A stretch of 64,000 nucleotides of DNA, from NCBI GenBank assembly GCA_023666615.1, contig JAMPBQ010000004.1, positions 18,402 through 82,401 on the forward strand, given 5' to 3'. Shown here one piece after another: positions 1-7,548 of the stretch. Within the stretch, counting starts at the first letter, position 1, and the number at the start of each line of letters is the position of its first letter. The position numbers and the translations under genes were made by a program. The notes beneath the pieces are model-generated. The model made no database searches and was not told the DNA's origin. It worked only from the letters and a program-made list of their open reading frames with translations. This DNA comes from Clostridium sp. GTDB lineage: Bacteria > Bacteroidota > Bacteroidia > Bacteroidales > Muribaculaceae.

Positions 1-210
1 ATGACGGCAGTGTCAGTGAGCTATATCCTGTACGCTCCGCGAGAAGGGCTAGGGATGAACTACACTTTATCCGTGACGTTGGGCGCATGCGCGGGAATAG
101 CCTGCCTGATAATATTCCTGGCAAGCCTTCCAAAGCTTAAGGGAAAGGGCTCATCGTCGATAAAGCCCACAGCGAAAGATGAATCAAAGCTTGTGACAAA
201 AGAAAAATAA
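1..210 (+). CDS. C-terminal end of a membrane protein (partial)
   Basis: The reading frame is open from base 1 to a TAA at 208-210. It holds one strongly hydrophobic segment (about residues 20-43, Gly/Ala/Leu/Ile rich) followed by a short basic, hydrophilic tail rich in Lys and Ser. This is what the last transmembrane helix and cytoplasmic tail of a multi-pass transporter look like. The ATG at base 1 is probably internal, since the window edge cuts the gene. It ends 10 nt before the PHP phosphatase gene, so the two are likely cotranscribed. The family cannot be named from this fragment. Confidence 0.5.
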   Translation: MTAVSVSYILYAPREGLGMNYTLSVTLGACAGIACLIIFLASLPKLKGKGSSSIKPTAKDESKLVTKEK

Positions 211-220
211 AGAGGCAGAT

Positions 221-1090
221 ATGGCGAAGATTGATTTGATTGAAGCGATTGAGGGAACACAGCTGTACACGCTGCATTCGCATACGCAATACTGCGACGG
301 GCGCGCCGATATGGGTGCCTTCGTCAGAGCGGCGTCAGAGATGCATTTCGCCGTGTATGGATTTACGCCCCATTCGCCGGTGCCGATTGAATCAAGCTGC
401 AACATGCGAAAAGAGGATGTGGCGGAATACCTGGCCGAAGCAGAGAGACTGCAGAAAGACTATCCTGACATTAGAATCCTTCGCGGCATGGAGATTGACT
501 ATTTAGGGCCAGAATGGGGGCCGGCAAATGAATATTTCCAAGAGATGGGCCTTGACTACAGCATCGGGTCGGTGCATTTCATACCATCACAAGAGGGAGA
601 ATATGTGGACATAGACGGAAGATTTGAGAGCTTTAAGGGGAAGATGGAGAAACATTTCCACAATGACATACGTTATGTGACAGAGACATTTTTCTCGCAA
701 TCTCAAGCTATGCTGGAAGAAGGGGGATTTGACATAATAGGCCATTTTGACAAGATCAAGCACAATGCGGGGCTTTATGCGCCGGGGCTTGAAGAGACCG
801 AATGGTATGGAAGGCTTGTGAATGACCTTATAGATACGATACTTGACAAAGGCGTGATTGTAGAGGTGAACACCAAGGCATGGAAAGAGCACCGACAGCT
901 ATTTCCCGACCAAATGCATTGGAAGCGGCTTCTGCGCGCCGGGTGCAAACTGGTGGTGAACAGCGACGCGCATTATCCGAGGCTGATCAATGCCGGGAGG
1001 ATGGAGGCGCTGCATGCGCTGGAGTATTTGAGGAGGAAAGGAAATCATGAGGAAGCTTGTGGAGACTTTGGGAAGCATGAGGGATCATGA
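221..1090 (+). CDS. PHP-domain phosphatase, histidinol-phosphatase type
   Basis: This 289-residue protein is a single PHP (polymerase and histidinol phosphatase) metal-dependent hydrolase domain. Metal-binding motifs appear in the expected order: HSHTQYCDGR near residues 19-28, a central acidic EIDYL, SVHF, GHFDKIK and a C-terminal NSDAH. Length and motif order match the HisK-type monofunctional histidinol-phosphatases that dephosphorylate L-histidinol phosphate in histidine synthesis. No other his genes are nearby, so the substrate is assigned by family only; related PHP enzymes act on other phosphate esters. It follows the truncated membrane-protein gene by 10 nt and ends before a small hairpin repeat. 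Confidence 0.8.
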   Translation: MAKIDLIEAIEGTQLYTLHSHTQYCDGRADMGAFVRAASEMHFAVYGFTPHSPVPIESSCNMRKEDVAEYLAEAERLQKDYPDIRILRGMEIDYLGPEWGPANEYFQEMGLDYSIGSVHFIPSQEGEYVDIDGRFESFKGKMEKHFHNDIRYVTETFFSQSQAMLEEGGFDIIGHFDKIKHNAGLYAPGLEETEWYGRLVNDLIDTILDKGVIVEVNTKAWKEHRQLFPDQMHWKRLLRAGCKLVVNSDAHYPRLINAGRMEALHALEYLRRKGNHEEACGDFGKHEGS

Positions 1091-1106
1091 GGGATTGTTT
1101 GGAATC

Positions 1107-1134
1107 GGATGCACCAGGGTGCATCCCTACAATT
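1107..1134 (+). repeat. Small hairpin repeat with TCCCTACAATT tail, copy 1
   Basis: A perfect 8-bp stem (GGATGCAC and GTGCATCC around CAGG, 1107-1126) is followed by CTACAATT. The tail TCCCTACAATT recurs after a different hairpin at 3264-3306, so this is a repeat family rather than a lone terminator. It lies just after the PHP gene and may help end its transcript, but there is no T-run. Confidence 0.55.
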
Positions 1135-1205
1135 GGATGAAATTTGATGTTTAGCCAAAATATGATTAATGAGAATTGATAAACAGCCAATAAAAATATA
1201 TAACC

Positions 1206-3197
1206 ATGAAGCCAAATTTAAGTAAGCTTATCAAGCTGGACCGCATTCCGGAGCGTTATTACGCGCCTCACAACGAGATTGACCGAGCCGCGCTGAGCCG
1301 CGAAGAAAAGGTGTACGTAGAAATCTACGAGTCAGTGAACGACGCCGCCGCCAAAGAGGCTCGCCGCCTGGCTGACATCATCAACAAATCGATTGAGGCC
1401 AAGGGAAAATGCGTGCTCGCCTTGGGCGCGGGCAATGGCACACATCCCATCTACCAACAGCTCATTGAGCTCAACCGCAAGGGCAAAGTGAGCTTCCGCA
1501 ACGTGCTTGTGTTCAACATCAGCGAATTCTACGGCGACAAAGAAGGCGAAGAGCTGCCAAGCACGATAGAGAGGCTGCACAAGGTGCTGCTGGACCATGT
1601 AGACATAATCCCGGCCAACATACACAGCATGGACGCCGGCGTGGAGCGCACGAATGTGCATCAAATGTGCAAGAACTATGAGCTGAGCATAGAGCGGGCA
1701 GGAGGGATTGACATCCTGCTTTGCGAAATCGGCGCCAACGGCTCGCTTGCGTTCAACGAGCCCGGCACGAAATACGGCAGCGGATGCCGGCTGGTGCTTC
1801 TTAGCAATACGGCGCGCCACGCCATAGCAAGCGACTACAAATGCGAAGAGGCCCCGCTTTCGGCAGTGACGCTTGGCATCTCAAACATACTTAACAGCCG
1901 CCATATCTGCTGCATGGCCTGGGGCGAAAACTACGCGCCGGTGCTGGCGAAGACCATAGAAGGGCCGATCACCGACGCCCTGCCATCGTCGTACCTCCAG
2001 ACACACTCACACGCCACGATCGTGACCGACCTTGGCGGCGCAGACGACCTGACCCGCATAGCCGAGCCGTGGAAGGTGACCTCCTGCGATTGGAACGACA
2101 TGCTCACACGGCGCGCGATCGTATGGCTATGCAAAATGACAGGCAAACCCATCCTCAAGCTCACAGACAACGACTACAATGACTGGGGACTTGGCGAGCT
2201 TTTGGCCATCTATGGGAGCGCGTACAATGTGAACATAAAAATATTCAACGACCTGCAGCACACCATCACAGGCTGGCCCGGCGGCAAGCCAAACGCCGAC
2301 GACAGCACAAGGCCCGAGCGGGCGAACCCTTACCCCAAGCGAGTGATCGTGTTCTCGCCGCACCCCGACGACGACGTAATCTCAATGGGCGGCACGCTGA
2401 AACGCCTTGTGGACCAGAAGCACGACGTGCATGTGGCTTATGAGACATCGGGCAACATCGCAGTGGGCGACGAAGACATGATGCGCTATGTGATGCTGAT
2501 GGACGGCATCGCCGACAAATTCGGATTTGACAACGAGGCCTTCAGGGAGAAGACCAAGGAAATCACCGAATACGTGCATGGCAAGAAATCGGGCGACGTG
2601 GATTCAGCGGACATCCGCACGCTAAAGACCGTGATACGCCAGTGCGAGGCGCGCACAGCATGCCAATACATAGGGGTCAAGCCCGACCGCGTGCATTTCC
2701 TGGGCTTGCCATTCTATGAGACAGGCACGATAAAGAAGGGTGACTTGGGCCAGGCCGACGTAGACATAGTGAAGAAGCTGCTGCAGGAGGTGAAGCCCCA
2801 CGAAATTTTCGTGGCCGGCGACCTTGCCGACCCGCATGGCACACACCGCGTATGCCTTGACGCAGTGCTGGCTGCGATAGACGAGCTGAAGGATGAGGCG
2901 TGGATGAAAGAATGCTACATCTGGATGTACCGCGGCGCATGGGCGGAATGGGAAATCGACCACATAGAGATGGCCGTGCCATTGAGCCCCGAAGAGCTGA
3001 GGTTCAAGCGCAACTCAATCCTGAAGCACCAATCTCAGATGGAGAACGCCCCATATTTGGGCGACGACGACCGCCTCTTCTGGCAAAGGGCGGAAGAGCG
3101 CAACCGCGCAACGGCGAAGCTGTACGAAAGCCTTGGCCTTGCGGCCTACGAGGCCATTGAGGCCTTTGTGCGGTTTAGGCCCGAGTCGATAGAGTGA
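1206..3197 (+). CDS. NagB-like domain fused to PIG-L/LmbE deacetylase
   Basis: This 663-residue two-domain protein has a glucosamine-6-phosphate isomerase/deaminase (NagB) fold region at residues 30-290 and a PIG-L/LmbE zinc deacetylase at about 375-610. The NagB half keeps the phosphate loop (GAGNGTHP, 74-81) and FNEPG (183-187). In E. coli NagB numbering it has Ser for catalytic Asp72 (FNISEF), Asn for Asp141 and Ser for His143 (GANGSLAFNEPG). The PIG-L half keeps its metal motifs: SPHPDDD near 384-390 and HGTHR near 543-547. Similar fusions are usually annotated NagB in Bacteroidales, but on sequence the first half looks like a sugar-phosphate sensor or pseudoenzyme and the second like an active N-deacetylase. 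The substrate, perhaps an N-acetylated amino sugar, is an inference. Confidence 0.8.
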   Translation: MKPNLSKLIKLDRIPERYYAPHNEIDRAALSREEKVYVEIYESVNDAAAKEARRLADIINKSIEAKGKCVLALGAGNGTHPIYQQLIELNRKGKVSFRNVLVFNISEFYGDKEGEELPSTIERLHKVLLDHVDIIPANIHSMDAGVERTNVHQMCKNYELSIERAGGIDILLCEIGANGSLAFNEPGTKYGSGCRLVLLSNTARHAIASDYKCEEAPLSAVTLGISNILNSRHICCMAWGENYAPVLAKTIEGPITDALPSSYLQTHSHATIVTDLGGADDLTRIAEPWKVTSCDWNDMLTRRAIVWLCKMTGKPILKLTDNDYNDWGLGELLAIYGSAYNVNIKIFNDLQHTITGWPGGKPNADDSTRPERANPYPKRVIVFSPHPDDDVISMGGTLKRLVDQKHDVHVAYETSGNIAVGDEDMMRYVMLMDGIADKFGFDNEAFREKTKEITEYVHGKKSGDVDSADIRTLKTVIRQCEARTACQYIGVKPDRVHFLGLPFYETGTIKKGDLGQADVDIVKKLLQEVKPHEIFVAGDLADPHGTHRVCLDAVLAAIDELKDEAWMKECYIWMYRGAWAEWEIDHIEMAVPLSPEELRFKRNSILKHQSQMENAPYLGDDDRLFWQRAEERNRATAKLYESLGLAAYEAIEAFVRFRPESIE

Positions 3198-3216
3198 TGC
3201 TTTCGATGGCGCAATA

Positions 3217-3254
3217 TCACGGATTAACACGGATTTTACGGATTACACGGATTT
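3217..3254 (+). repeat. ACGGATT direct-repeat cluster, copy 1
   Basis: Four copies of ACGGATT at 3219, 3229, 3238 and 3247, spaced 9-10 nt, lie just downstream of the PIG-L fusion gene. A degenerate second cluster (3927-3962) lies on the other side of the next gene. Confidence 0.6.
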
Positions 3255-3263
3255 TTTTATTGG

Positions 3264-3306
3264 GGACGTGCATAGGTTAACGTGCCGAAGGCACGTCCCT
3301 ACAATT
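3264..3306 (+). repeat. Small hairpin repeat with TCCCTACAATT tail, copy 2
   Basis: GGACGTGC (3264-3271) pairs with GCACGTCC (3291-3298). An alternative tighter hairpin is CGTGCC-GAA-GGCACG (3281-3295). The element ends in TCCCTACAATT, the same tail as the hairpin at 1107-1134, and is followed by a T-run that could make it act as a terminator. Confidence 0.55.
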
Positions 3307-3311
3307 TTTTT

Positions 3312-3363
3312 TGGAGAAGATAATTGAGACACACATTTTATGGAAAAGATAATTGAGACACAC
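3312..3363 (+). repeat. Tandem duplication of a gene start
   Basis: A 23-nt segment at 3312-3334 is repeated with one mismatch at 3341-3363, with a 29-nt period. The second copy is the start of the following gene; the first lies in its leader with TTG in place of the ATG and out of frame with it. This looks like a recent short tandem duplication. Confidence 0.8.
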
Positions 3364-3918
3364 CCTTGGGAGCCGTTTTTGCCGGAGAACGCTAAAATAT
3401 TGATTATGGGGACATTTCCACCGGGAGAGAAGAGGTGGTCGATGGATTTTTACTATCCCAATCCGATAAATGATTTTTGGAGGATAATGGGGTTGATATT
3501 CCTCGGAAACAAGGATGCGCTTTGGGATGGGGCAACTAAGACGTTCAGATTGCCGGAGATCAAGGCGCTGATGAGGGAAAAGGGGATTGCGCTAAACGAC
3601 ACGGCGCGCAAAGTGTGCAGGCTGAAGGGGAACGCCTCTGACAAATATTTGGAGATTCTGGAGCCCGCGCCGCTGTACGAGCTATTGGGGAAGATGCCGC
3701 TTTGCCACAATGTGGCGACGACCGGAGAGAAGGCCGCGCAAGTCGTGGCGGGGCTCACATCGACCGCAGTGCCCAAGATGGGAGAATATGTGACGACCGA
3801 TGAGGGGCTTAGGATATGGAGAATGCCTTCAACGTCGAGGGCGTATCCGATGAAGCTGGAGAAGAAGGCTGAGTATTATAGGCGCATGCTGGAGGATGCT
3901 CTTGGAGAAACCAACTAA
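3340..3918 (+). CDS. Uracil-DNA glycosylase superfamily protein
   Basis: This 192-residue cytosolic protein has the layout of small UDG-superfamily glycosylases: an N-terminal GTFPPGEKR loop in the motif-1 position, then FYYPNPINDFWRIMG, an ALNDTAR segment, and a C-terminal MPSTSRAYPM segment where motif-2-like residues contact DNA. Mug/TDG-like members remove uracil or mismatched bases; the exact lesion here is unknown. The ATG at 3340 gives the start expected for the family, and its first 23 nt are duplicated in the leader. The gene is flanked on both sides by ACGGATT repeat clusters and has no operon partner, which suggests it moves or duplicates as a unit. Confidence 0.75.
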   Translation: MEKIIETHPWEPFLPENAKILIMGTFPPGEKRWSMDFYYPNPINDFWRIMGLIFLGNKDALWDGATKTFRLPEIKALMREKGIALNDTARKVCRLKGNASDKYLEILEPAPLYELLGKMPLCHNVATTGEKAAQVVAGLTSTAVPKMGEYVTTDEGLRIWRMPSTSRAYPMKLEKKAEYYRRMLEDALGETN

Positions 3919-3926
3919 CGCAAGAG

Positions 3927-3962
3927 CACGAATTTTCACGGATTAGTCAGATTCCACGGAAT
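3927..3962 (+). repeat. ACGGATT direct-repeat cluster, degenerate copy 2
   Basis: ACGAATT, ACGGATT and ACGGAATT occur in a row just after the UDG-like gene, resembling the cluster at 3217-3254 just before it. Confidence 0.45.
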
Positions 3963-3976
3963 TAATTTTCCCGCTT

Positions 3977-4672
3977 TTAGCTTTTGGATTTGTTGAAGCG
4001 GGAGATGCGGTCGGTGATGAATACGGTGAACAGGGGTAGCATCAACATGCCGAGGATTGGGAGGATTACGGATATTATTTTGCCTGCGGGGGTGACGGCA
4101 GAGAAATAACAGCCGACTGTTGTCATATTCATGGCGGACCAATATAGGGCGTCCCAAAAGTTAGTGACGTGGGTGTTTACGCCATACTCTTGGTAGTAAA
4201 ACAGGAGAGCCAGGATGTAGACGGAGGCTGTAAGGATCGCAGTATATTGTGTGAGGAGAGATGCGGCACGGTTGGCAGAGAAATAGCCCACAACGATGGC
4301 AAGGGAGTAGGCGCCCCGAATCAAGGGGATGAATCGGAGGTAATATACGATATCTGAAGGTATGTATATGTCGAAGTAGTTGATGATGTTAAGGTATGGA
4401 ATTGAAATCAGGAGGAAGAACCACCGCGTCTTAAAGTAGCTTTTACGATTGTCGGCGAGAAAGAGGCCAATGAAGAAATCAATTATGAACACGATGCAGA
4501 CGAAGAGCTGGAAGGACATATAATAGCCGTTGCTCAGATAGGGAATCTGCATGAACGTATCGTAGGATATGTAGACAATTAGCAGGAGAGAGAGCACCAG
4601 CTCAAGAGTGTTGGTGATCGACTGCGCTATTTTTTTCGTCCTTGAAAGATCGGGTGAAGATGATAGGGCCAT
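3977..4672 (-). CDS. Ion channel, voltage-gated potassium-channel-like
   Basis: This is a multi-pass membrane protein of about 231 residues with several hydrophobic helices, an arginine-containing helix (YLRFIPLIRGAYS) in the S4-like position, and a pore helix plus filter in YWSAMNMTTVGCYF followed by a last hydrophobic helix. The overall order fits a six-helix tetrameric cation channel. The potassium signature TVGYG is replaced by TVGCYF, so ion selectivity is uncertain. An upstream in-frame TTG would add 16 residues; ATG at 4672 is preferred because it precedes a normal hydrophilic N-terminus. It converges on the UDG-like gene and diverges from the phosphatase gene at 4800. Confidence 0.7.
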   Translation of the reverse strand: MALSSSPDLSRTKKIAQSITNTLELVLSLLLIVYISYDTFMQIPYLSNGYYMSFQLFVCIVFIIDFFIGLFLADNRKSYFKTRWFFLLISIPYLNIINYFDIYIPSDIVYYLRFIPLIRGAYSLAIVVGYFSANRAASLLTQYTAILTASVYILALLFYYQEYGVNTHVTNFWDALYWSAMNMTTVGCYFSAVTPAGKIISVILPILGMLMLPLFTVFITDRISRFNKSKS

Positions 4673-4760
4673 TACTGATGCATTTGAGTTGAAACATGCG
4701 AGATATACTTTAATAACCAAACAAAATAAAAAATGGATTAAAAATTTGTGTGATTTTTCG

Positions 4761-4768
4761 TAACTTTG
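4761..4768 (+). promoter_or_regulatory. Bacteroidetes -7 element for the phosphatase gene
   Basis: TAACTTTG, followed by C, matches TAnnTTTG and sits 32 nt before the ATG at 4800. No TTTG is seen at the best distance upstream; one lies at 4745-4748, which is closer than usual. Confidence 0.5.
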
Positions 4769-4799
4769 CCGCGTGAAAAAGACAAAAAGATTTCAATAA

Positions 4800-5297
4800 A
4801 TGATGGAGAATAAAGGAAAGGAGTACAAGATACTGTTTGTTTGCTTGGGGAATATCTGCAGGTCGCCCGCGGCAGAGGGCGTGCTCAAGGCCAAGCTAAG
4901 GGAGAGCGGAATTGAATGGGCGGAGGTGGATTCGGCCGGCACCGGCGATTACCATATCGGGGATTTGCCAGATATCCGCATGCGCCGAGCGGCAGCGGAT
5001 AGGGGAATAATGCTTGACCACAGATGCCGGCAGGCCAAGGCATGGGATTTTGAGGAATTTGACATGATAATAGGGATGGACGCAAACAATATGCGCAATC
5101 TTCGGCGGCTGGCCCCAACAGCTGAGGCGGAAAAGAAGCTGCATTCGATAGGGGAATGGCTGCCCGAGGGATGCGGATATGACCATGTGCCCGACCCGTA
5201 TTATGAGGGCAGGGAAGGGTTTGAGCTGGCCCTGGATTTGCTGGAGATGGCCTGCGATGGGATTGTTGATGATTTGCGCAGGGTTGATATAGGCTAG
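4800..5297 (+). CDS. Low-molecular-weight protein-tyrosine phosphatase
   Basis: This 165-residue protein carries the LMW-PTP P-loop CLGNICRSP (CX5RS, near residues 15-23) at the N-terminus and the general-acid motif DPYYEG near the C-terminus (around residue 137). It hydrolyses phosphotyrosine through a cysteinyl-phosphate intermediate and is cytosolic. In bacteria such enzymes often partner with tyrosine kinases of polysaccharide export, but no kinase is nearby and the gene stands alone with its own promoter, so the target is unknown. Two in-frame ATGs (4800 and 4803) open the frame; either would serve. Confidence 0.9.
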   Translation: MMENKGKEYKILFVCLGNICRSPAAEGVLKAKLRESGIEWAEVDSAGTGDYHIGDLPDIRMRRAAADRGIMLDHRCRQAKAWDFEEFDMIIGMDANNMRNLRRLAPTAEAEKKLHSIGEWLPEGCGYDHVPDPYYEGREGFELALDLLEMACDGIVDDLRRVDIG

Positions 5298-5326
5298 AAG
5301 GAGGGACACATGCTTTAACCACAACG

Positions 5327-5415
5327 CCACCTCTACGAGGCTTACATTATTGGTTATCATATAACCCCAGGCTGTGCCTGGGGTTACTCACAATATAGCC
5401 TCTACGAGGCTTTGC
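5327..5415. repeat. Three-hairpin intergenic repeat
   Basis: CCTCTACGAGGCT occurs at 5330-5342 and again at 5399-5411; each is itself a small hairpin (GCCTC-TAC-GAGGC type). Between them lies a strong hairpin, AACCCCAGGC and GCCTGGGGTT, at 5363-5385. The modular layout suggests a dispersed non-coding repeat. It lies between convergent genes and may also end transcripts; a T-run follows at 5420. Confidence 0.6.
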
Positions 5416-5455
5416 CTGATTTTTTTCAACATTGTCCACACGTTTGGGCGAGGGG

Positions 5456-6286
5456 TTAGATGACGGCGTGCTTTTGGAGTAGGGTCGCCATTTCGGATGC
5501 AAGGGCTTGAGCCTTTTCGGCCGCTTTTTCTGCGAAATCAGCCTCGGAGGAGGCGAAGATGATGCCGCGAGAGGAATTTACGAGAAGGCCGCACTCATCG
5601 ATCATGCCGTACTGGGCCACTTCTTCAAGGCTTCCGCCCTGGGCACCCACGCCCGGCACGAGGAGGAAATTGCGGGGAGCAACTTTGCGCACATCGGCGA
5701 TGTACTGGCCTTGAGTGGCGCCCACGACGAACATAAGGTTTGTGGGATTGCCCCATCGCTGAGCGCGCTTTAGCACACGCTCAAAAAGGCGGTGGCCGTT
5801 TTCGTCCTTAATCATTTGGAAATCCTGACTACCCTTGTTGGATGTAAGGGCGAGGAGGATAGTCCATTTATCGGGATATTCAAGGAAGGGGACAACACTG
5901 TCCTCGCCCATGTACGGGGCTACAGTGACGGCGTCGACACCGGCGTGGTCGAAAAGAGCGCGGGCATACATCTTGGCCGTGTTGCCAATGTCGCCCCGCT
6001 TAGCGTCGGCAATGATGAAAATTTCGGGATATTTCTCTTGAATATATTTTACCGTGCCTTCAAACGCCGCCATTCCTTTGGCGCCTTCACATTCGTAGAA
6101 TGCTAAGTTTGGCTTGTAGGCGACGGCATAGGGAGCGGTGGCGTCAACAATGGCCTTGTTGAACTCGAGGATTGGATTTTCGGCATCGAGGAGATGCTTA
6201 GGGAGCTTGTTGATGTCGGGGTCGAGACCTACGCAAAGGAATGATTTTTTCAGGCAGATTTGGTCGATTAGCTCTAGGCGTTTCAT
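5456..6286 (-). CDS. pyrF: Orotidine 5'-phosphate decarboxylase
   Basis: This 276-residue protein is the longer type of OMP decarboxylase. It has FLCVGLDPD at the start, a Lys in VAYKPN, and the catalytic motif [11 protein letters not shown] near residue 93, followed by [10 protein letters not shown] and a C-terminal phosphate-binding VPGVGAQGG. It converts OMP to UMP, the last step of de novo pyrimidine synthesis; pyrD and pyrK lie 16 kb away in this window. It is downstream of prfA on the same strand, separated by a 146-nt degenerate repeat tract. Confidence 0.95.
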   Translation of the reverse strand: MKRLELIDQICLKKSFLCVGLDPDINKLPKHLLDAENPILEFNKAIVDATAPYAVAYKPNLAFYECEGAKGMAAFEGTVKYIQEKYPEIFIIADAKRGDIGNTAKMYARALFDHAGVDAVTVAPYMGEDSVVPFLEYPDKWTILLALTSNKGSQDFQMIKDENGHRLFERVLKRAQRWGNPTNLMFVVGATQGQYIADVRKVAPRNFLLVPGVGAQGGSLEEVAQYGMIDECGLLVNSSRGIIFASSEADFAEKAAEKAQALASEMATLLQKHAVI

Positions 6287-6297
6287 GATTTTGTATT

Positions 6298-6425
6298 TTT
6301 TGGGGTGGGGGGATTTGATTTATCTTGATTTTGCTTGATTGATCTTGATTAATCTTGGGGCAGCTTGTGGAATCTTGATTTAGCTTGTGAAATCTTGATT
6401 TAGCTTGGGGGCCTTGATTTTTTCT
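6298..6425 (-). repeat. Degenerate AATCAAG repeat tract
   Basis: The gap between prfA and pyrF is filled by imperfect copies of a short unit. On the minus strand it reads as repeated AATCAAG and CAAGCTAAATCAAGATT, with at least two good long copies and several short ones. This looks like slippage-prone tandem sequence and occupies the pyrF leader. Confidence 0.6.
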
Positions 6426-6432
6426 TTATTTA

Positions 6433-7542
6433 TTAGAGCTCGCTGGCTTTTAGCTTTTCGGCGTTTTCGGCCACGATTAGGTGGTCGATGCAATCTTGGA
6501 TGTCGCCGTCAACGAAGGCTTGGAGGTTATAGATTGTGTAGTTGATGCGGTGGTCAGTGATTCGACCTTGCGGGTAGTTGTAGGTGCGAATCTTCGCTGA
6601 GCGGTCGCCGGTTGAGACGAGGGTCTTGCGACGTGAGGCAATGTCGTCAACGTATTTTTGGTGCTCCTTATCGTAGATGAAAGTGCGAAGGCGGGAGAGG
6701 GCCCGTTCCTTGTTTTTGGGCTGGTCACGCGTCTCGGTGCATTCAATAAGAATTTCCTCGGAAACGCCAGTGACGGGATTTTTCCACATATATCGGAGGC
6801 GAACGCCAGACTCAACCTTGTTTACATTCTGGCCGCCGGCGCCGCCTGAGCGGAAAGTATCCCATTTGATTTCACCCTCATTAATCTCAACGTCGAAGGC
6901 GTCGGCCTCAGGGAGAACGGCTACAGTGGCGGCAGAAGTGTGTACACGCCCTTGCGTCTCCGTGGCCGGCACGCGCTGCACACGGTGGACGCCCGACTCA
7001 TATTTCAGCGTGCCGTAGACGCCATCGCCAGTGACGGTGATTACAATTTCCTTGAAGCCGCCGACAGCACCCTCGCTGACAGAAGAAACGGCAGTGGACC
7101 ATCCCTTAGATTCACAATACTTCATATACATCTTATAAAGGTCACCCGCGAAGAGGGCGGCCTCGTCACCACCTGTGCCCGCGCGAATCTCAATGATAGC
7201 GTTTTTAGAATCCTCGGGGTCGGCCGGAATAAGCAAAAGCTTGATTTCCTCCTCAAGGCCGGGTATTGCGGCCTGGGACTCCTCAAGCTGCTCCTTGGCC
7301 ATTTCACGCAGGTCAGGATCGCTCTCAGCCTCAAGCGTCTCTTTCGCTTCCTGAAGGCCGGCAAGAAGATTGCGGTAACGCCGGGTAGTGGCGACGAGCT
7401 TTTCCAGGTCCTTGTATTCTTTTGTAAGACGCACGTACCGCTTCATGTCGGCAATGACATCGGGGTCAGTGATGAGGGTTGCCACTTCCTGATAGCGGGC
7501 CTCAATGCCGTCAAGGCGGTCAAGCAAAGATGATTCAGACAT
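6433..7542 (-). CDS. prfA: Peptide chain release factor 1
   Basis: This 369-residue class I release factor has the universal GGQ motif in SGGAGGQNVNKVESG (around residue 233) that triggers peptidyl-tRNA hydrolysis. An N-terminal helical domain, the codon-recognition domain and the C-terminal RTYNYPQGRITDHR typical of RF1 rather than RF2 are present, so it should read UAA and UAG. It lies 6 nt from rmuC, forming a lepA-rmuC-prfA set on the minus strand. Confidence 0.95.
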   Translation of the reverse strand: MSESSLLDRLDGIEARYQEVATLITDPDVIADMKRYVRLTKEYKDLEKLVATTRRYRNLLAGLQEAKETLEAESDPDLREMAKEQLEESQAAIPGLEEEIKLLLIPADPEDSKNAIIEIRAGTGGDEAALFAGDLYKMYMKYCESKGWSTAVSSVSEGAVGGFKEIVITVTGDGVYGTLKYESGVHRVQRVPATETQGRVHTSAATVAVLPEADAFDVEINEGEIKWDTFRSGGAGGQNVNKVESGVRLRYMWKNPVTGVSEEILIECTETRDQPKNKERALSRLRTFIYDKEHQKYVDDIASRRKTLVSTGDRSAKIRTYNYPQGRITDHRINYTIYNLQAFVDGDIQDCIDHLIVAENAEKLKASEL

Positions 7543-7548
7543 AATATA

